Shown here one piece after another: positions 11,539-23,841 of a stretch of 64,000 nt of DNA. Each line of letters opens with the position of its first letter. Within the stretch, counting starts at the first letter, position 1. The translations under genes and the position numbers were made by a program. Location: NCBI RefSeq assembly GCF_010015445.1, contig NC_053118.1:9722907-9786906 (forward strand), written 5' to 3'. The notes under the pieces are model-generated. The model saw nothing but the letters and a program-made list of their open reading frames with translations, was not told the origin of the DNA and ran no database searches. Origin of the DNA: Perca fluviatilis (lineage: Eukaryota > Chordata > Actinopteri > Perciformes > Percidae).

Positions 11539-13501
11539 CTAAACAACTTTTCAAGCGATTCCACTGTTGCAGACTATTTTCCGATGTCGGAATGAAATCA
11601 TCAGAGTCTTGTTAGAGTTGGGGCACACTCCGGTCGTCTCAATCATTTGGTCATAAAACACAGTCTTTTTCCCGTCTTGACAATCTGACAAAATGTGTTA
11701 CGTGTTTGATATTATGGTAAGTTGTCTTGGTAGTGAATTTACAACATGTGAACATTGTCAACAACACCAGCACCAAAAAGGAAGCGGCAAACGACTAGAG
11801 CCAGTAGTTTAGGTTGCTATGTCGCCATGCTAAGTTAAGAGAGGGGAAATTGCTGATTTCCAACCCCTCTGAAGCGTGTCATCCAACCAGAGTTTTACCG
11901 GTAGATAAACGTAGACCTCCGGGTACTGCCACCACCATTCATCTGCATGTACAGCAGAACAGAAAATTGTCAAACTTTCCCTTAAGTTACCAGCTAACGC
12001 TAGGGGTAGCTAGCTAGATTGGTTAAATTTTTCTAAACAAATCTAGTTGAAGTCTTGCAATTTGTGACCCTGCAAGATATCCAGTCTTTACATATTATGA
12101 CAGTGTTTAGCGTTAGATTTGAGATGGTTGTCTTTAGATGTGAGATGGTGTCGGGCTTGAGTCTTTTCAAAGTCGCTTACTACCTTTATGCTCTGGACTC
12201 TCTGACTGTCTGTCCATCCTGCACTGCCTTTTCTATAACTAATGTAGATCAGCGCAAATTCTGTCTGGGAGACTTGACTTCATTAACGTTTACACTCTTC
12301 TCTTAAACTGATCAGCTGGTTTGTGGGAATAACGTTCGTGTAAACCAATCAGAATCGGGCACGTATGGTTAAGCCAATCACAGAATGACTACCATGTTTT
12401 AAATCTGTGCTCTCCCCTGCTTCTGTCAGTTGTATTTTCAGATGTGATTGCGACCCGCCTCCTCCCCTTCCACCTCCAGGCTTCTTCAACCTTGGTGTTC
12501 TCGGTCTTCTTCCGGCTAACAGCTCCCTGTTGGCTTTTCATCCGCTTTCGGGTTTTTAGTTGCCACCACCAGTGTCTAGGCTCCTTTGGGGGATATGTTT
12601 GGGTTTTCCTAAACCTCAAAAATATATATATTTATATACCTTTTTACGATGGAGTCTAATCTCCAAAGTTATGTACCTCCTTACTCTGCACTTGTTACTT
12701 ACAAATAAATGTTTGCATATCTGCAACAAAGTCTCTCCTGATTGAACTATAACCAAGATCATTTTCCATCAGTTCTCTTTAAATAAAAAATGTGAAAGAC
12801 AAAGAGTGTGTCCCCCTGCTAGAAAGTGGGACAGGAAAGTTAATTTGCACGTTCATAGGTAGGATACTTCTGGAAACTTGGTGACAAACTGTAGCTAGCT
12901 AGTAGAAAACAACTTATTTTTGAGAAGGTTACCAACCAAACCTTGCCCCTTTGCTGACCAGAGAAATATTTACAGTTTATTGGAGACAAAGTATTTGTAC
13001 CTTGAGACTTTGGTCTCGCAACTGTCGGCAAACCATCTTTTGTGAAGCAAGGCCTTGTCGCGGTCACAGGTTGTCATTAGTCTTTTTTGATTAGTTGCTA
13101 AGACTCAAGAGGACATGCCTGACGTAATATGAGCTGGCCTGAGGGTAGACACAGAGGAAGAGAGTGCTAGAGTAGAGATATGGACTGCATATATGACTAC
13201 TGCAGATGAATGCAAAGAGCAACTTTTTGTTGAGACCGTGATGGATGATGAAGGTAAAATCCCATCCCTGAAGTAATTTGGTTTAGTTTCTGTCTGCATC
13301 TATTTGTTGACATCAGTAAGTGGCCTATGCCGTTGTGAGGTTTTATACATTTGTGCTGTTGTGTCTGCGTCATTCTAGCGTATCTCTTTAAGAGAATAGC
13401 AGAGCTGGTATGTGGGTATGCGTGGGGAGTGTGTGGTAGAGCGAGAGAGATTAGCTTCGGAGCGAGTACCAGACTCCAGCGGTGAAGACGGAGGACACAC
13501 A

Positions 13502-13990
13502 GGGCTAGATTTATCAAGCCGTTTGCGCCTGTTTCCAGGCGCTAATTGGTCGCAAAGACGGACGTAACCGATGCGGGCTATTTACAAACAGGGCGCACTT
13601 GGGTAAAATCGCAGATTTTCTGCCACATGAGCGAGAAGAGACAAGTTGCGCTTTCAATATGCGTTCGTGGGAGAGTCATGGGGAAAGTGGGAGTTCCACC
13701 CAAAAAGGTGGGAGGATAAGCGCAAAGTGCCCCTAATTATATATTCCGTGGTATTTACAAAGACTGTCAGTAAGAGCGCGCCTCTATTCTGCGGGGGAAA
13801 TTCTCCGCCTCTTTAAAGCAGGTCTAAACCAGCCGCAGTCGAGTTTCCTCGTAGACCTTTATGCCGCTGGTGAAATGGCAACAGCAATTTGAGCAAGACG
13901 AAGACATAGGCGAGGCTGAAAAACACAAGAATCACACTTTGTCAGTGAACACAACATCATTTAGCGTTACGGATCAAGCAGCCATAATAT

Positions 13991-14027
<37 letters not shown>

Positions 14028-14363
14028 TAACATAGCAATATTAGAGTTACTGGAAGAAATCAAAGATGAAATTGAATCTCCCACTCAGCGTTCACATCCC
14101 ATTCCACCAGTTGTTAAACTCCTCGCTACATTACAAATATTGGCATCAGGATCATTTCAAACAGTCATAGCATCAGCAGTGGGAATATCGCAGTCTGCAC
14201 TCAGCCATATCATAGCACAAGTACCGCTTTGCTACAGCGCAATTTACGGTATAGTGGGCGGAGAAAGACGCTGATTGCCTGATGGGTGTCAGGGTTGATA
14301 AATACTACGCAAAATGTGGAAGCATAGCGTGCGCTATTACCGAACTCGCATAACATCTAGCCC
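13502..14363. mobile_element. PIF/Harbinger-like element with transposase remnant
   Basis: The left end begins GGGCTAGATTTATCAAGC and the right end is ACATCTAGCCC, giving a short terminal inverted repeat. It interrupts the older element around it. A transposase N-terminal piece is readable inside. A (TAA)n run lies at 13993-14026. Confidence 0.6.
14041..14230 (+). pseudogene. Harbinger-type transposase remnant, N-terminal helix-turn-helix region
   Basis: The plus strand from 14041 reads LELLEEIKDEIESPTQRSH, then PVVKLLATLQILASGSFQTV, then ASAVGISQSALSHIIAQV. The pattern L-tLqfLAsGsfq...a..GiSqsa.S is the conserved N-terminal region of PIF/Harbinger transposases. No catalytic region follows before the element ends, and the downstream sequence is non-coding. 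It is a broken, deleted copy. Confidence 0.8.
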
Positions 14364-16050
14364 AAAGTGTCTCCCCTGTGATTTCTGACCTGAAAAGCTG
14401 TAGCAAGAAAAGTTAACCCTCTCTTCGATGTCATGTTGTTCACGTAGAAGGGGAACCCCGGAAATGAGTAGGGGGAAATGTGACGAAACCAAGCCACGGC
14501 CAAGTAGACCAAACCCAGTTGTTGCGGTCTGCGATGCAGCGACGTGAAGTTTCTGGGGAGGTCACATCAGGATATGCCGTAGGGTCCGTATCTACGCGTA
14601 CCTACGTACGTACCAACTGCATAGATTCAACACACACACAACCATAAATCAGGCTTAAGGCCTGCATACTTTTCTTGTACATTTATTTTTTTAAGGCATT
14701 TAGCATATGTGCTGGCCTGTTAGCACCTGATATAGCTACAAGGTTTAGTGGTAATTAATCCCTAGACAAAACAATACATATTTTTATCAGTACTACCGGC
14801 ACCGTGACTGTGTATACTGTGCTATATCAGAGTTAATTGGATTGCACGCAGCTTAAATGTTACCTTGCCATATGTTAGACTCTTTAGCTCTCTGGTAAAA
14901 GATCAAATCTGGTCAAAGATGTCAAAAGCTAAACTCTACATAAAGATCTGTGGGGATATCCTTAATCTCTGCGAGTGACTCCACTGATTGGAGCAATTCC
15001 TATGAAATAAACTTTGTTAAGTTATGGCTGGCACTGTCTACATACAGTTATTTAGCTTAACCCAGCATCAGTTGCTCAGGTTTTATGCCAAATGTATCCA
15101 AAGCATGAAGGAGCATATGTGCGTGGGTAGAGTGGGAGGGAGTGAGAAGGGGAGGTATGTCGTCCGGGTGAAAGAAGGTGGGCCTGGGTTATATCAGGAC
15201 TATTCTCCTCAAGCGGCTTAAGCAATTGAAAGCTGGGATTTTGCACGTTCGCTCAGAGGGAAAGCTGATAAAGAGCCAGAGATATAGGAGGTTAAGAACT
15301 CTGTGCTCCACTCCCTTTGTGAGAGACTCACATTTCATCCAACTTTCTTTCTTTCTCGCAATCCCCCGAGTGAGCTGTCTAGGAGTGGGAGCGTGCAGCG
15401 AAAGACATAACAGCCAACTGCAGCTCAAGCCCACCGCTATTGAGACATGGCCTCAGCTCCCAGATCAGCAACATTAGCCATTAGTGCTTTATTCTAATGT
15501 ATTGATGGCTGTTCATTACTATAACCTTACAGGATAGTAAAAAGCTATTTTTTTTTTCTTTTTGAATGTTCTACCTACCTACCCAATATGTTGCCCCTGC
15601 AAACAACTGATTTTACAATACTGATTGGTTTATAAAGCAATGAACGGGTTTAAAAAAAAAAAACATCTCTGATCTGCTGCTATGTGATACGTATCTGGAT
15701 CAGTTTCAGTTTTCTTTTTTTTTATCAGAGTCTTTAGTGATATAGAACTTGCATTTACACCCCTTTCATTTTTCTGCATTTGGTAGACGCATCATAGCTC
15801 AAATCTGCAATATGGTTGGAAATGTATTACTTAAAAATGTAAATTACATTAATTGAAGGTTATTTCAAAAGTTAAGAAGTAATTGTGTGGAGGATGCCTC
15901 TAAATGTTAATCTCACAGTGGGCCCTCATAAAGCTAAGGCTAGCGCTGCTACTACAGTAGCAACAAAAACTTACTTTAGTGTCTATGTTATCACTTGAGT
16001 GATTGAAAGTGAAAACATGAATTAACCAGTGGTACAGTCTTCTAAAAACA

Positions 16051-16544
16051 CATTGAGTTCATTTACAAGTGCACCAATATTCCACTATTATTTCGAATAT
16101 GACAATATTTCACGTCATGTAAACAGCATATTCTGTTGGGATATTCTGAACAAAGCCTTTTTCTGAAACAAGCATTTTCCGATAAAGACGTGGGATATGC
16201 AGGTATTATTCGGGTTTAAGAAGCTTTCTTTGGACATATAAACAGCGGCATATGTGTCTCAACCAGGGATTTTACAGCAGTTTGTGACAGTTTACGGCCT
16301 CTTGCCCGTTTATAGCTTACGGTCAACCTTTTTTGGTTGAATGACAGAGGAAGACTGCGTTCGCACAGAAGTCAGCCACCCGTGGAAAACTTTGAAATAA
16401 TCTTATTTTCACGGTTGCATGTAAACGGGAATATTAGTGGAACATTCTCCTTCATTAGCCATGTAAACAGCTTAGTCAGAAAATTGTCTTTTTCAGGATA
16501 AGGGCAAAATCCGGAATATTATGTGCATGTAAACGTAGTCATTG
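16051..16544. mobile_element. MITE-like repeat with long degenerate inverted ends
   Basis: The left side reads cattgagttcatttacaagt then gcaccaatattcc. The right side, reverse-complemented, reads caatgactacgtttacatgc then acataatattccgg. The two ends pair over about 35 bp with mismatches. The interior repeats words such as catgtaaacag. The superfamily is not clear. Confidence 0.6.
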
Positions 16545-18169
16545 TCTGTTTAACGTCTCATTAGCCACCAGCCATCCCCGCTGTTGGACATGGCTCAACC
16601 CCAGTATCGGAGTCACCCAGCACGGGGCACCATCCGCCCACTTTGCCCATTCATAAAAGCACAACCAAATACAAAAATCAAGGTAGCAGGCATGAACACA
16701 TACACATATTCATCAGTACATTTAATTTGGCTTGTTCTGTTTCGGACCCATGGCCAGCTATCAGATGCAGGTTTGATTAAAAGTGGAACGTGTTACCAGC
16801 TCCGAGCTTCTTTTCCTGTTTCACCTCAGAAACCACACAGAAAAGTGGGGCAACCCACACAGAGAGGCGAGGTTGACCCAAACAGAGCCTGGTTGGGGCT
16901 GACTGTCATGTACCCAAGGTAACGTCATGACCAAACAGCACATCCCACAGTTTTCTGGGGGGCGGGGCACGCCGCTGGGCAGGGGAGCCTCTCTACATTG
17001 CAGACCAGCACGGTGCCATGCAGACACTGTGTGTTCGTTCTAATCCCATAGCCTTCTGGCCCGCAGCCACATCTTCTCAACTGGGAAACCTTACACACAT
17101 GTTCTGCTGGCTTTCCAAACAACCCTACTGTATTGTATTGTGTGTATTTGTAGTTGCTAAAATGCATGACATTTACAAAGATCTTGAACACCTCCTCGTT
17201 AGTTATAAACGTGTTCTATGCTCACTGTTCATAAAATCATTTGGGTGTTTTTTTTGTTGGGGTGAGGTTACAGTCAAACCAGTCATCACATTTTGATTTT
17301 AAATAATTCAAATAATATTTGCATCCTAGGACTCTGAAAATCTGTGAAAAAAATGTGTAGCTAATTTAGGGATATTAGTAAGCATGCAGAATAAGTAAGC
17401 ATGCAACCAGCCAACAGGGGATACGTTATCAGCTACTAAATCGTAGGAAAGATTGCGATGTCTGTTGACTGAAAGAGTCACTTCCATCCAAAAAAACACA
17501 TTATCTCCCTTTCCTCTAGTAATGTCATCATTACAGGGCAGATAGTTTCACTCCTATTTGTCCAAGTTTCGAGATATCTGTCTAATACAATGATGAAGGT
17601 GAAGTGTGCTGTGTTATGTGGAATATCCAGAGTACCTGGAACACCGGTGTCTGGAAACAGATATCGCCGTAGATTTAAAAAAAAATTTATCTACAGAAGC
17701 AAATACCAGAAAAAGTATTTGATTTTGTAAGAAACATTTTCTTAAAAACATCCAGTAAGTGATTTAAAGTGTTGTTTTTCAGTTCTCTCACATTTTTTTG
17801 GAGCTTTCAACCACATTTCATGGATGGAGTTACTCAGTTGTCAGGACGTGACCTAAGTATGGAACTTGGGTCAAGTGTTAACATGTGTGGTATACTGCAT
17901 ACAGTATGAAATATGATTGAAAGCTCTTCTGAATTCTGATTGAAAACAACTACTGGACTACTGTTTCCAAGGTCAAAAATAAACATTTACAAATGTGAAA
18001 GTTCAAGTAATCAAGTTTGAATTTTTGTTTTCTGAATACATTTTTGAAGTAAAATATGTCAGTAAATTTGATGATTCAGTGGTGCCTAAAGTTCAACATT
18101 AACTATTCATTTGTTGTTGAAATTCACAATATGGTTGATTTTAAGATTGAAATGAGTATGGCTTTTTTC

Positions 18170-18174
<5 letters not shown>

Positions 18175-18239
<65 letters not shown>
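18175..18239. repeat. (TA)n microsatellite
   Basis: A nearly pure TA run of about 65 bp, followed by T-rich sequence. Confidence 0.95.
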
Positions 18240-18887
18240 TTTTTTTTTTATTTTATTTATTTTTTTTTTTTCAATACTGTGAGTACCACAAATGAAATTC
18301 CATTCACATCCATTGTTTTAAGGTGGAGGCAGAAATGCCAGAGACAGATATTCAAAACCTGGACATATAAAATCCAAACCCAATCTTCATGGCTAGATAC
18401 CACTAGAGGTAAAGGAGATTTTTTTAAGCATTTATTTCTTGTGATGCGGGTAAACTGACCCTGTAAAACAGCGTCGACTATAGCGGCTAGTTCTTTGTGT
18501 GCTCCATTGCACTGTTTAGATGCAAGGACACACACAGACTTATATATCATGCTTTCAAGGCCCTACAATCATCACTACCTGTTGTAAAAAAAATCTAATA
18601 ATGTTGCATTGTCAATTGCATTGGAGGAAATGCAACATATCTCCCACTGTGACATGCCTTCTAAACAATATAAGCTTTATGACATTATTACAGTGATAAC
18701 ATTCCATTTTCTGTTCAACTTTAGTTTTTTTTTTTTTTTTCTAAAGATGCCAACTAGTTGAGAAGATATGGCATTGGTTTGGCAGAAGGAAACTAATCTA
18801 AACAGGCAGGGTAAGCTGCTGAGTTCACATTCTCATTCAATCTCACTCATTTGCTTCATCTCAGGTATTCTGGGTGGGTCCACTTAC

Positions 18888-18899
18888 CTGTTCCGATGG
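18888..18899 (-). CDS. Candidate 12-nt grik2 microexon (Ala-Ile-Gly-Thr insert), not proven
   Basis: On the minus strand, 250 nt below the donor of the Q/R-site exon, a pyrimidine-rich tract (18900-18929) ends cttttcacag. Twelve bases follow, CCATCGGAACAG, and then a near-consensus donor, gtaagtgg. Spliced between the exons at 19150 and 11098 it keeps the frame in phase 1 and adds A-I-G-T between MQQ and GSELMPK, just after the pore-loop editing site. No stop codon arises. Short in-frame exons with strong pyrimidine tracts are typical of neuronal microexons. I know of no such insert in kainate receptors, and a tract this short can arise by chance. It may be a cryptic splice pair. Confidence 0.4.
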
Positions 18900-19149
18900 C
18901 TGTGAAAAGGTGGGGGGAGGAGTTAGGAAGCATGGGGAAGGGGAGCATGCAGGAGCACCATCCTTAGTCATCGACTAAATCACTCAAATCCCACACTTAG
19001 TCCATCCTGCTGGACTCTACCTGTGAAGCATCTAGCATCATGCACAGAGGCCCCCATGCATGGTCACGGGCCTGGTCAATGAGCAAGGTTGACCCCCAGC
19101 AAAAAGTGGGACTTGTGCTAAAAAAAGGGGGGCAGGCAGAGGCGTCTAC

Positions 19150-19268
19150 CTTGCTGCATGAGAGCTCCAACTCCAAACCAGAAACTATTTAGCAGGGTGA
19201 AATTGTTTTCCACTACATCCGAGTCGGGGTTGCAAGGGTGGGGGTTATACCACTCGTAGGGACTAAAC
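19150..19268 (-). CDS. grik2: grik2 internal exon: M1-M2 linker and pore loop with Q/R site (residues 584-622)
   Basis: This 119-bp exon completes the Arg codon of the previous exon, then reads [17 protein letters not shown] through [13 protein letters not shown] plus one base of a Gly codon. It builds the cytosolic M1-M2 linker and the re-entrant M2 loop that lines the pore. The first Gln of MQQ is Q621, the Q/R editing site, which sets calcium permeability and polyamine block in the family. The codon is CAG, so the genome encodes the unedited form and ADAR editing could convert it to Arg. The acceptor is attgtcacag and the donor is gtagac. The donor is only moderate (gtagac, not gtaagt), which matters for the microexon proposed downstream. 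Confidence 0.97.
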
Positions 19269-21260
19269 CTGTGACAATTAACAGAGAACACAAACACACA
19301 TATATACGTTTACTGCAGTTGCATAAAGACACAAGAGTAAACAATAAAAGAGACCGAGAGTTGTCATCCTACCTGGGGAGACAGGAGAGAGAAAACAAAG
19401 GGTTACTTAGTCATGTCCAGGGATTAGACGCTGCAAATCATGCCTGAGGACACTTCCCAAATCAAGAAGCATTTCTGTGTCTTCATATACATACCTCAGA
19501 TTGCTATGCTGTTAACTGGATTAGTACGTTAAGAGTTTATTACATGAATTATTGTAAAATGATGATTAGGATTTTATTTATGGCATAATCTATTAGTCAA
19601 AATAAAGCCTGAGAAATGACTGCTCATCTAAATCTCTCTTGTGTGCTTTTGAATTAAAAAAAGACACTATACTTGCTCGATTTCACACCACTCATATTCC
19701 AAAGGTGGCTCCTCATGTGGGAGTGCTCATATCAAAGGCAGTTCCCTCAGTAATTTAATCGATGGGGTCTGAAAATAACTCCATTGTCAGCCGAGAAAAG
19801 AACTAATAATCCTTATAATCTTAGAGGAGCATTAATATTCAGCAGATCAAGCGGTTCATTCCCATCATGCCCACGCCGGCCCCGGCGCTCACCCACTACC
19901 CCCACACCCCCCCTCACTCGACACACTCCTCAAGCAGAGATTTCTCATTTATTCATATCAAATAAAAGTGACATTACATTAGTAAAGGTTGATTGGTCTA
20001 CAATTAAGCATTCTGACCTGATTTGGTGTGTGCTGGTGTAGAGGGGGAAACCGGGGCCCTATCTTGACTCAAGCTGTTTAACAGACACTAATCAAATTGC
20101 AATGCATAATGTAGATTTACTGCGCTGGAAGTCACGAACGATAACCTCGAGCGGATGGAGGATAATGCAGATCAAAGTGCCACGGTGCCGCGTGTCGAAG
20201 GTTTGGATCCATTGTCCTCTGGTTATAATACAGTAGCACGGGTCGAATACTGTAATACGCGACTCTATATGAAGATGTATGGCTGTATCGATGAAATGAC
20301 AGCATCATAACTGTACTCTGTCATTGACTAATGGGCTAGCAGAGGTGTTCTTTTCCACCCCTACAACACTCACAGGAGGATATTGTGCAGTGCTCAAGGA
20401 CCTCTGAATGTCCCCCCTTATTTCTGCTTTAAGAGAATCCTTGGCCTTAAATCAATCCATCCGCTCACTCAATTTGCCCCAGATTTGCTTGCTTGTCAAT
20501 TTGCAATGCCAAATTGAGTTCAGCTGAACTGCGCCCTTGCCGTGGCATATGTGAATATGTGACCCCAATCTCTTGCGCAGAGGTCTCTGAGTGTGTTTCC
20601 TCCAATCGCGTCGCGAAAAGCCAATTACCGCTCGCCATGAACATGGACGAGCGAAGTTGTCAGCGCCGTGCTAGATCATGGGAGTGGCTGGCTAGACTGC
20701 TGCTGCTGCTGGATGGGTCAGGGAATGCTAAACCAATGGCGTTTACAGGAGACAACAGCTTAACCTGTCTCTCACTGTAGCACTGTTTGGCCCCGCTTGC
20801 TGTCATTTTGATCCAATTACACTGCCCTTACATTATCTCAGATAATCTGTGCTGCAGAGGGAGAAACTTTGAGCAAGGTCAGTGCAGAGATAAGCGCGGA
20901 CAAAAAAAAAAAAAAAAAAAAAAAAGGCCAGGAATTCACCAGCAGCGCAGAAACAATGTGAGGCTTTTATCTTTCTACGGGGACAGGGTCACCAAGTAGA
21001 AACCTCCAGCGATGTTAACGCCTGATAATGCCAATGTCAGGGGACATGAATCAACAGAGTCACAGGATGATAGACTTTATATGTCTTTGTCTTATATATG
21101 GTGATTTCCATTCTGTACGGACAATAATTAATACAAAATTAATAGCTGCCTGGAAGGTAGGCAGAGAACATTAAAAAACATAAAACATGACGGTGTGCCT
21201 TGGAAAATGTTAATAATGAAGAGTGCAAGCTAAATCATTTGTTGTTTATTGGCTTAACAC

Positions 21261-21613
21261 TAGGGCTGCACGATATGAGGAAAATATCTAATCATTTTGA
21301 CTGATATTGCGATTGCAATATGATTCACAATATTGGAGGGAGTGATCGTTCTTGTACTGTCATTTTCATTGAAAATGATTAACATTAAAGTGATTATGGT
21401 GTGATTTTTGCGAGGATCTGTACCAAACAAAGATTTTTTTTTTCTTTAGTCTGTAGGATAGGATTTGGAGGCCAGGACGTCTCTGCAGCACCACAATACT
21501 TTACATTCAGAATGGTTTGACACATATTTTGCCAAACCGCCCCCCTGCAATTTGGATATTGCACTAGTCCATATTGCGATTTCGATACAATTGCGATTAA
21601 TTGTGCAGCCCTA
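21261..21613. mobile_element. hAT-like MITE, 353 bp, perfect 8-bp TSD CTTAACAC
   Basis: It begins TAGGGCTGCACGATATGAG and ends CGATTAATTGTGCAGCCCTA. CTTAACAC flanks it at 21253-21260 and 21614-21621. No coding capacity is visible. Confidence 0.9.
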
Positions 21614-23468
21614 CTTAACACCGGCAATGTACAAGTTGGGTTCGTTAACTCTGGTACACTGTACATGGTACTGTATATACAGAATGCAGCTTCCTACCAG
21701 ACACTAATGTAATACTTCCACCAAGGAGGTTGTGTTATGAGTTTGGTTTGTTTGTCTGTTTGTCTGTCCGTTCCCTTCTAGCTGTATGCATTTAGTTACA
21801 CAGTATGTATTTAAGGAGAACTGTTACATTTTCTTGACTTATTAAGTCTCAGTTCCCCAGTTGTGTATCCAGAATATCTATAATAATTATAATACATATA
21901 ATTAGAGGTCTGCATGGGATTCAGAGGAGAATTTTAACATGAGGCTGTGCCTTTAATATGAGCACGCACTTAACCAAAGGCTTTTCATTCAAAGACATAC
22001 TGCACTTTGATGTAAGGAAATAAAGACTCGCACATAGAGAAATATTGAAATTTTGGGAAAGACGGGTGAAAACTAGATGCCAACTAGAGTCATAGTTTTT
22101 TTAGAGAAAGACAAACGTTCCGATCGACTACTGTCAGTAAGCTTAACCTCTGCTTCTTGCTTTTTTAAGAAAGTTCGCTTGATGTGTAGGATGTCCGGAA
22201 TTTGATTCCCCAAAGTGTAACAAGGTGGTAATGCACATGTTTTTTTTTTTTTCCAACAGCTGTGCCATAAGTAGCAGCAGTGCTATGTCATTAGAGGGAA
22301 CATAAAAAGCAATCGCAACTGGTGACATTAACATCAGTAACTGGAGATATCAGTGCAGGTGACAGTACAACAGAGTAGCCATGTGGTTTTAGCTGTGCAC
22401 ACATGTAGAATAGGCCTATCCATGGCAAAGAGAAGCTGCTCTAACTCTAGCACTGTGTGTGTCATCCTAGAATCCAGTCTCGGTCAGTCTCTCACTCATA
22501 CGAACAGTCAGTCACACAGTACAGCACAAACACAAGCATACATAGATAAAATGTGTAATGTGTACACACACATATATTAAACAGTATATAAATGCACAGT
22601 GGAACTAAACCTTATAGTATTAGGTATTGCCTGTCAATTTGCTAGACAGTTTGGTCTCACCAACTTTTGTGAAATGAGTGTGACTTCTTAACATACAAAC
22701 GATGTATGTGAACAGACGGTGAAGGAAAAACATTTCGCCACCATGAAAGGATTAAGTGGAGGACATTGGATAAATAAGGCTATGTATGGGGTGTGTAGAA
22801 TAAGCACAGATTGATAGCATCCAATATTTTATGCAAATGCCTAAAAACGACCTACTTGTATGTGTACATCTAAGTAAGATGCAACGTCTTATGTCCACGT
22901 GAATAAGAAACCTACCAGTTCTTCTTTAACCATTACATTGACCTGAATTAAGCAGTTTTGAACCCAAACCAAAATTTTCCAAGTAGCTAACCATGTTGAA
23001 CCCTAACTCTATCCCTAGATCTGACCCTAACCGTATCCAAGTAGTTGTTGTGCCTAAACCTAATCAAACTTTTACCAAAGCATTGACGGATAAAGTGCCC
23101 TCTAAACCCTCATAAATCATATCTGATTTATAAGGGTTTAGAGCCAAAAGGTTGTATTTATAAGTAGCCAAATTTAGGCTATTTATAATAGCCAAAAGTC
23201 TTCCAAACCATACCACCACGTAGGTCGGTTGTTTCTACCCTCTAATACGACCCATAGGAGCGTTTCATAAATCGGCGCCCCCTAGAGGTGGCAGGAAATA
23301 CGACCCACGTGAGAGTTTTCTGTCCTCTTACCTAAATGTAACTGTTACGGTTTTATCATTAACAATGTGGAATGGTCACAGTGTGGTTAGGTTTAGGCAC
23401 AAAAACTACTTAGGTTTAGAACAATATTTTGGTTTTGGTTAAAGTCAGTACATTTGTTAAGTCACTCT

Positions 23469-23841
23469 TAGGGCTGAACGATAAATCGCTTTCAAATCAA
23501 AATCGCGTTTTGAAAGAAAGCCACGATTAATCGAATTTCAAATATTTAGTTGAATGTTTGGTGTAACACTTAATTTCACATTTTTTATTCCTCTTCATTA
23601 TTATATTTACTGTTTTTTTTTTCATAAGATAAATGCTGGAATCATGTTTCATATCACAGATTGTTTACAGAAATGTCCTATTTTCAGTGGATCTTTCATT
23701 TATTTGTTATTACTTTATTTAACATGATCGTAGAAGGTGCAATATGTAGCTAAAAAAAAAGAAATTGCAAATCAAATCGTAATAGCAATATCTGGCAGGA
23801 AAATCGCAATTAAATTTTTTCCCCCAAATCGTTTAGCCCTA
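23469..23841. mobile_element. hAT-like MITE, 373 bp
   Basis: It begins TAGGGCTGAACGATAAATCG and ends CAAATCGTTTAGCCCTA. The flanking 8-mers gtcactct and gttacttc agree at only five positions, so the duplication is decayed. Ends resemble those of the element at 21261. Confidence 0.75.

Larger units (their letters stand above)
13380..14655. mobile_element. Decayed relative of the element at 33743, split by a Harbinger insertion
   Basis: Parts at 13380-13500 (gggagtgtgtggtagagcgag, gagcgagtaccagactcca) and at 14364-14655 (gttaaccctctcttcgatgt, ccaagccacggcc, ccgtagggtccgta) match the element at 33743 in order. The right end, reverse-complemented, begins AGCCTGATTTATGG and is flanked by TTA. The left terminus is lost. 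The middle, 13502-14363, is another insertion. Confidence 0.65.
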
